Below are positions 7,797 to 11,276 of a stretch of 11,276 nt of DNA, piece after piece. Position 1 is the first letter of the stretch; each line of letters starts with the position of its first letter. Position numbers and translations under genes: made by a program. The stretch lies in assembly GCA_905210875.1 (NCBI GenBank), contig CAJLYN010000056.1, positions 1 through 11,276 of the forward strand, read 5' to 3'. The DNA comes from an uncultured Bacteroides sp. GTDB taxonomy: Bacteria; Bacteroidota; Bacteroidia; Bacteroidales; UBA11471. The notes under the pieces were generated by a model. That model ran no database searches and was not told the DNA's origin. It saw only the letters and a list, made by a program, of their open reading frames with translations.

Positions 7797-9254
7797 TCAG
7801 TATTTCATTTCGCCCAAAGCCTTGGCCAGGTAGACTTTGCATAGTCGGAGTTCTATCTGGGCATCGATATATTCCGAACGGGCTTTGAGCCAGGCCGTCT
7901 GTGCTTCGAGTACATTATCGGTGGTGAGTACCCCTTCTTCAAAGCCGATTTGAGCATTGCGCAGGTTTTCGTCGGCTTTTTCAAGATTCTTGGCCGTCAT
8001 GCCGGTGCGTTTGGCGGCTTCGTCGATTTTGAAAGTGGCTTGGTTTACCTGCAATTCGATTTTTTCCTTGGCTTCGTCGAGTTCGAGCCGGGCTATGAGG
8101 CTCTCCGATTTGGCGGCGCGATATTTATATACGTTGTCGCCCCAGTGGAGCAGGGGGATACGCACCAATACGCCTACGTTGAAGAATCCTTTGAATTCTC
8201 TTTCAAAGCCGTTGAAGAGGTTGGGGTTGGAAATCATGTAGTTGCCGGTGAGGGCCACGGTAGGCAGCATGCCCGACAGGGCTATTTTCTGCTTGTTCTG
8301 AAAAATTTTACCGGCCAGGGTGAGGCTTTGTATCTCGCTGCGATTGGCAAAGACGCTTTCCATGTCGGGCAGTGTAGTGTGCAGCCCGGCGGTGTGGGTT
8401 TCCGGTTCCATTGTTTCATCGGCCAGTGTGTAGGCTTGGTCGATGGGCATGCCGCACATCTGGGCGAGAACCATTTTGGCCAGGCTCAGACCATTGTCGA
8501 CTTGTGTGAGGGAAATCTGTGCTTCGTTGGATTTCACTGCGACAGTCAGTCCGTCGGACTGGGTGGCGACCCCTTCTTCTATCATGGCCCGTATGTTGTA
8601 TTGCAGCGAGTCGAGCAGGGCGGCGTAGCTCTCGGCCAGTCGCTTCTTGTGGGTGAGTGAGACGACTTGCCAGTAGAGTTCGTCGACCTGATATACAATC
8701 TCTTGTGCGGCTGTGTTTTGTTGGCTTTGGGCCAGCTCCTCGGCATAGCGGGTGATTTTGTTGTAGGCCCGCAGCTTGCCTCCGAGGTAGAGAGGTTGGG
8801 TGAGTGAGATGTTGCCTACCCACATGTTCCGGGTGTCGGTGCGGAATTCGTCGACAATCTGTTGCCCGAGGTTGTTGAGCGGGGTGGCCAGGTCGATGTT
8901 CCCGAGCGAAGCCAGCAGCTGTCCCAGGGCGGGATTGGTTGCCATGACGGCGGCCATGGATTGTTGCAGGGCCGTTCCCATTTGAGGCAGGGTGCTTTTG
9001 AGATTGTCGTTGAGCAGGGATATCTCGCGAGAGTTATAGATATATCCCCCGCTGGCGTCGATGGCAGGCAGATAGGCCGAGAATGCGGCTTTGCGGTTGT
9101 TACGGGCCGCATTGATTTTGGCTTCGGCGATACGCAGCTGCTTATTGTTGTGCAAGGCCATCTGCCGGCAGGAATCGAGGGTGAGCGGTTGCTGTGGTCG
9201 GGCCGACAGGGCAACGAGCAGGCCGAGAATTCCGATGACGATACGCTTTTTCAT
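7797..9254 (-). CDS. TolC-family outer membrane efflux protein
   Basis: The 485-residue product has an N-terminal signal peptide (about 1-21, MKKRIVIGILGLLVALSA, no lipobox). Two outer-membrane-efflux repeats typical of TolC proteins follow. Visible family features include LTLDSCRQMALHNNKQLRIAEAKI at the start of the first repeat, SLTQPLYLGGKLRA before the first long helices, and a second repeat with VGVLVRIPLLHWGDNVYKYRAAK. It ends in long amphipathic helices with FEEGVLTTDNVLEAQTAWLKARSEYIDAQIELRL. It would form the trimeric outer-membrane and periplasmic tunnel of the exporter. It is first in the operon, with a Bacteroidetes-type promoter about 157 nt upstream. The ATG at 9254 gives a normal signal peptide. 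Confidence 0.95.
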   Translation of the reverse strand: MKKRIVIGILGLLVALSARPQQPLTLDSCRQMALHNNKQLRIAEAKINAARNNRKAAFSAYLPAIDASGGYIYNSREISLLNDNLKSTLPQMGTALQQSMAAVMATNPALGQLLASLGNIDLATPLNNLGQQIVDEFRTDTRNMWVGNISLTQPLYLGGKLRAYNKITRYAEELAQSQQNTAAQEIVYQVDELYWQVVSLTHKKRLAESYAALLDSLQYNIRAMIEEGVATQSDGLTVAVKSNEAQISLTQVDNGLSLAKMVLAQMCGMPIDQAYTLADETMEPETHTAGLHTTLPDMESVFANRSEIQSLTLAGKIFQNKQKIALSGMLPTVALTGNYMISNPNLFNGFEREFKGFFNVGVLVRIPLLHWGDNVYKYRAAKSESLIARLELDEAKEKIELQVNQATFKIDEAAKRTGMTAKNLEKADENLRNAQIGFEEGVLTTDNVLEAQTAWLKARSEYIDAQIELRLCKVYLAKALGEMKY

Positions 9255-9410
9255 TGCTTCTGAGTATTGTTATGTCTTCTTATATACAAATTGGAGGGTA
9301 TGTTTGTTGGGTGTCGTTCATTATTTTGCATTCCGAAAGAGACCTTGGTGTTTTGGCATATTTTATTTCGGATCAAATAATAGGAAATCGGCACCCGCTT
9401 TTCGTACGGG
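9255..9410 (-). other. Long untranslated leader of the tolC operon (predicted)
   Basis: If the predicted promoter is right, the transcript has a leader of about 150 nt. It contains no convincing ORF. It holds a perfect 7-bp inverted repeat (TCCGAAA at 9332-9338 and TTTCGGA at 9366-9372). A smaller CCCG/CGGG repeat sits at its 5' end (9394-9397 and 9407-9410). These could fold in RNA, but I recognise no known riboswitch. Confidence 0.35.
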
Positions 9411-9441
9411 CAAATATAGAAGATTGGTTTGGTTTTTAAAA
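9411..9441 (-). promoter_or_regulatory. Predicted promoter of the tolC efflux operon
   Basis: On the minus strand, TATATTTG (9418-9411) matches the Bacteroidetes -7 box TAnnTTTG exactly. Nineteen bases upstream is TTTT (9441-9438), close to the expected -33 TTTG at the usual 19-21 nt spacing. It is the only such pair I found in the 310-bp gap between tolC and the next gene. Confidence 0.6.
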
Positions 9442-9451
9442 TCCTTTTTAT

Positions 9452-9490
9452 GAAAGAGTTTTTATCTTAAACGGAGATTTTTACTCTTTC
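9452..9490. repeat. Inverted repeat upstream of the tolC operon promoter
   Basis: GAAAGAGT (9452-9459) and ACTCTTTC (9483-9490) are perfect complements. Inside them ATCT (9464-9467) pairs AGAT (9475-9478), with matched TTTT blocks between the two stems on both sides and a 7-nt centre. It starts about 10 bp upstream of the -33 region. It could be a regulator-binding site or a weak transcript end for the upstream gene; no U run follows it on the minus strand. Confidence 0.55.
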
Positions 9491-9564
9491 GCCCGAATAG
9501 AAGATAGTATTCAACCAAATGAACAATGAGCGACTCTCCCCTTTGTCGGCATGAGGCCGAAAGT

Positions 9565-10461
9565 TTAGTCGTTGAGGGTGAAGGTTTGCTCTCCAAGAAG
9601 TAGGGAGTCAGCATAAATATTAACCTGGTAGACTCCTTGTGGAAGGTACTCTTCAACATTCCAGGTAAAGTACATTTTTTCGCTGTTGCCGGTATAGTCG
9701 ATGATTTGTTGCAGGGAAAAGTCGCACTCTCGACCGTCGACGGAGAAGGTGTTGCTCCTATCTTTGACAAGCGTTGAACCATCGGGCTTTTTAATGCACA
9801 CGTAAACTTTTTTTTCTCCGTGCGAGGCCATGGCGTTGCGGCCGATGACAAAATTTATTTTCAGACGGGCCACTTTGTCTTTATCGTTGGTTTTTCTGCC
9901 GCGTTTGTTTAATGTCCATATTTCTATGTCCGAAGCATCGAGGCGGGCGGCCAAAGAAACTTTCTCGTTCAGTTCGTGGTTGTCTTTCTGTAATTGCGAG
10001 GCCTCTTGTGAAACTTTTTGGTAGCGAAGGAGAGCGTCGTCTTTTTCAGCTTTCAGCAATTTGTTTTCTCTATCCAGAGAGTCGATGGCCGACTGATAGA
10101 TTTTGATGTTGCTGCGTAGATTTTTCAACTCTTCCTGGAGGGAGTCGATGGTGAGGGCATCGATGTTTTTCCGGTTGCGCAACTCTTCGAGCAGACGTTT
10201 TACCCGGGCTTTTTCGCGGTCGAGTCGCCAGATGAGGGAGTCATTGCTGAACCGTATGCGATTGCTCTCATATTGTCGGTATTCTTGGAAAATGGCTGTG
10301 TATTCCTCTTCCAGTTTTTCCCGTTCTTTCTCTATGTATACTTGTTCCTTGAAGTTTTTTATTTCGGAATGTTGTCGGTAGACGTAAGTCAGGAGCGCAA
10401 CAATGAATATGACCAGGATGGCACTGATAATAAGCCAAATAATAGAAACCTGTTTTTTCAT
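9565..10461 (-). CDS. Single-pass membrane coiled-coil protein, function unknown
   Basis: I do not recognise a named family for this 298-residue protein. It has a short basic start, one membrane helix (about 7-28) and a long highly charged coiled coil (about 31-172) rich in Glu, Lys, Arg and Leu. A beta-rich C-terminal domain follows (about 176-298), with KINFVIGRNAMASHGEKKVYV, MYFTWNVEEYLPQGVYQVNIYADSLLLGEQTF and an ending in LND. The C-terminal domain looks like a small beta sandwich. With an uncleaved N-terminal anchor, the rest probably projects into the periplasm, but topology is inferred. The gene is divergent from the PASTA-protein gene and has its own -7 box. An unusual set of inverted repeats occupies its leader. 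No clear terminator follows the stop. Confidence 0.8.
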   Translation of the reverse strand: MKKQVSIIWLIISAILVIFIVALLTYVYRQHSEIKNFKEQVYIEKEREKLEEEYTAIFQEYRQYESNRIRFSNDSLIWRLDREKARVKRLLEELRNRKNIDALTIDSLQEELKNLRSNIKIYQSAIDSLDRENKLLKAEKDDALLRYQKVSQEASQLQKDNHELNEKVSLAARLDASDIEIWTLNKRGRKTNDKDKVARLKINFVIGRNAMASHGEKKVYVCIKKPDGSTLVKDRSNTFSVDGRECDFSLQQIIDYTGNSEKMYFTWNVEEYLPQGVYQVNIYADSLLLGEQTFTLND

Positions 10462-10565
10462 CCTTCGACCGTTTTTTATGTGACGACAAGCCTTGCCGCA
10501 GAGCCATGTCGCGAGGCAACAGCCATTCCCTTACGACTGTTGCCGGGGGTGATGGCTGTCGAAGG
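10462..10565 (-). promoter_or_regulatory. Leader with overlapping inverted repeats before the coiled-coil gene
   Basis: Three perfect 8-bp inverted repeats fall in this stretch. CCTTCGAC/GTCGAAGG lies at 10462-10469 and 10558-10565, with one arm touching the start codon. ACAGCCAT/ATGGCTGT lies at 10519-10526 and 10552-10559. GGCAACAG/CTGTTGCC lies at 10515-10522 and 10537-10544. The last two share bases 10519-10522, so they cannot form together. A GGCAA/TTGCC alternative involves 10493-10497. This resembles a switching leader but matches no riboswitch class I know. The outermost arm overlaps the likely transcription start. Confidence 0.45.
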
Positions 10566-10573
10566 CAAAGATA
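10566..10573 (-). promoter_or_regulatory. Predicted -7 box for the coiled-coil membrane protein gene
   Basis: On the minus strand this reads TATCTTTG, an exact match to TAnnTTTG. A T-rich stretch (complement of the A run at 10590-10597) lies at about the -33 distance. The start codon is about 105 nt downstream, leaving the repeat-rich leader in between. Confidence 0.55.
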
Positions 10574-10685
10574 ATTACTTCTCTTACATAAAAAAAGGAA
10601 GAGACTCTTTTTTCACAAAAATACTTCCCGGGAAAATCTTCGGTAAAATAAATCTCTTTGCCCGGTAATTCCGTTGAAATTATGT

Positions 10686-10693
10686 TATCTTTG
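10686..10693 (+). promoter_or_regulatory. Predicted -7 box for the PASTA-protein gene
   Basis: TATCTTTG matches TAnnTTTG exactly and lies 28 nt before the GTG start. A TTTG at 10657-10660 is the nearest -33 candidate, but its 25-nt spacing is longer than usual, so this promoter is less well supported. A perfect 10-bp palindrome (TTCCCGGGAA, 10625-10634) lies about 50 bp upstream. The rest of 10574-10685 holds only A/T-rich sequence. Confidence 0.5.
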
Positions 10694-10721
10694 CAGCAAT
10701 TATCATGAAAAATAAGAGGCT

Positions 10722-11276
10722 GTGAAAGTGCGCATTCGTTTTTTATCGGTCGGATTACATATCCTTATCATGCTGGCGGTGGCTGTCGTGGCTGTCGTGG
10801 CGCTCTATTTTTGGCTCGATCACTATACCCGCCATGGCGAATCGGTCGAAGTGCCCGACGTATGCGGGTTGTATTATCTCGATGCCGATGCCTCGCTGGC
10901 CGAGAATGGAATGCGCTCTCTCGTTATCGATTCGATGTATATTGAGTCGAAACCTCGTGGCGTGGTGCTCGACCAGGTGCCTCGCGCCAGCAGTTCGGTG
11001 AAAAGCGGTCGCACGATATATCTGACCATTAATGCGTTGAGCCCCAGAAAGGTGACGATGCCCGAGCTCAAAAATCTCTCATACCGTCAGGCCGAGGCAA
11101 TTGTCAAGGGACTGGGGCTGTCGGCACCACAGATTATTTACTGGAACTCGGAGTATAAAGATTTGGTGCTGAATGTGATGGCCGACGGTCGTCCGGTTGA
11201 GGCCGGAGACAAGTTGCCGGTGACGGCCCGCATCGTATTTTCCGTGGGCAATGGTATGATCACACCATTCCCAGAC
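10722..11276 (+). CDS. PASTA-domain membrane protein (3' end outside window)
   Basis: The first 185 residues are present and the frame is still open at the window edge. After a basic start comes one membrane helix (about 11-31), then TRHGESVEVPDV. Two PASTA domains follow (about 43-104 and 112-177), each with the family pattern: a VPDV or MPEL opening, a helix with Ala/Leu, then a beta stretch ending in an SG or AG turn (VKSGRTIYLTIN, VEAGDKLPV). PASTA domains outside kinases and PBPs are thought to bind peptidoglycan fragments or act as spacers. I recall that Bacteroidetes homologues commonly precede an RluD-type pseudouridine synthase gene. The GTG at 10722 gives the expected short N-terminus before the helix; the next in-frame ATG lies inside the helix. 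No kinase domain is present in the visible part. Confidence 0.88.
   Translation, partial: MKVRIRFLSVGLHILIMLAVAVVAVVALYFWLDHYTRHGESVEVPDVCGLYYLDADASLAENGMRSLVIDSMYIESKPRGVVLDQVPRASSSVKSGRTIYLTINALSPRKVTMPELKNLSYRQAEAIVKGLGLSAPQIIYWNSEYKDLVLNVMADGRPVEAGDKLPVTARIVFSVGNGMITPFPD

Noticed and set aside
7950..8660. 236-codon plus-strand frame inside tolC
   Set aside because: It is antisense to the TolC repeats, with no start context or recognisable motif.
9546..9560. TCGGC/GCCGA hairpin just after the coiled-coil gene stop as a terminator
   Set aside because: The stem is only 5 bp and no U run follows on the minus strand.
10584..10613. A-run/T-run symmetry as a terminator
   Set aside because: Pairing is weak, it lies in a divergent promoter region and no gene ends there. 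It is more likely an A/T-rich upstream promoter element.

Overview
The window looks like chromosomal DNA from a Bacteroidetes bacterium, most likely order Bacteroidales. The evidence is the gene content: RNase Y followed by a PSP1/RicT protein and then a GldH lipoprotein, a PASTA-domain membrane protein of the type common in that phylum, and three promoter boxes matching TAnnTTTG, the Bacteroidetes -7 element. Shine-Dalgarno sequences are also generally absent. I cannot name the species.

Left part (1-4283, + strand). The 3' end of a small charged protein is followed by zapA (cell-division Z-ring factor). An intrinsic terminator-like hairpin comes next, immediately before rny (RNase Y). After rny there is a perfect 12-bp hairpin, then ricT (PSP1 family, RNase Y-associated in Bacillus) with a long Arg/Asn-rich disordered tail. 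gldH (lipoprotein) overlaps the end of ricT by 8 nt. The run ends at a strong bidirectional terminator.

Middle part (4322-9254, - strand). A compact four-gene operon is transcribed towards that terminator: a TolC-type outer-membrane channel, an HlyD/EmrA-type periplasmic adaptor, and two ABC-2 type permeases. Together they would make a tripartite efflux pump, but no ATPase gene is present. A Bacteroidetes-type promoter and an inverted repeat lie upstream of tolC.

Right part (9565-11276). A minus-strand gene encodes a single-pass membrane protein with a long coiled coil and a beta-rich C-terminal domain, function unknown. It is divergent from a plus-strand PASTA-domain membrane protein cut by the window end. 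Each has a TATCTTTG -7 box in the shared intergenic region. The leader of the coiled-coil gene has several overlapping, mutually exclusive inverted repeats.

Most of this is ordinary housekeeping and efflux DNA. The points most worth a second look are the rny-ricT pairing with its RNA-binding-like tail and flanking hairpins, the ATPase-less exporter, and the possible switch-like leader of the unknown coiled-coil gene. I saw no CRISPR array, tRNA, rRNA, insertion sequence or prophage.
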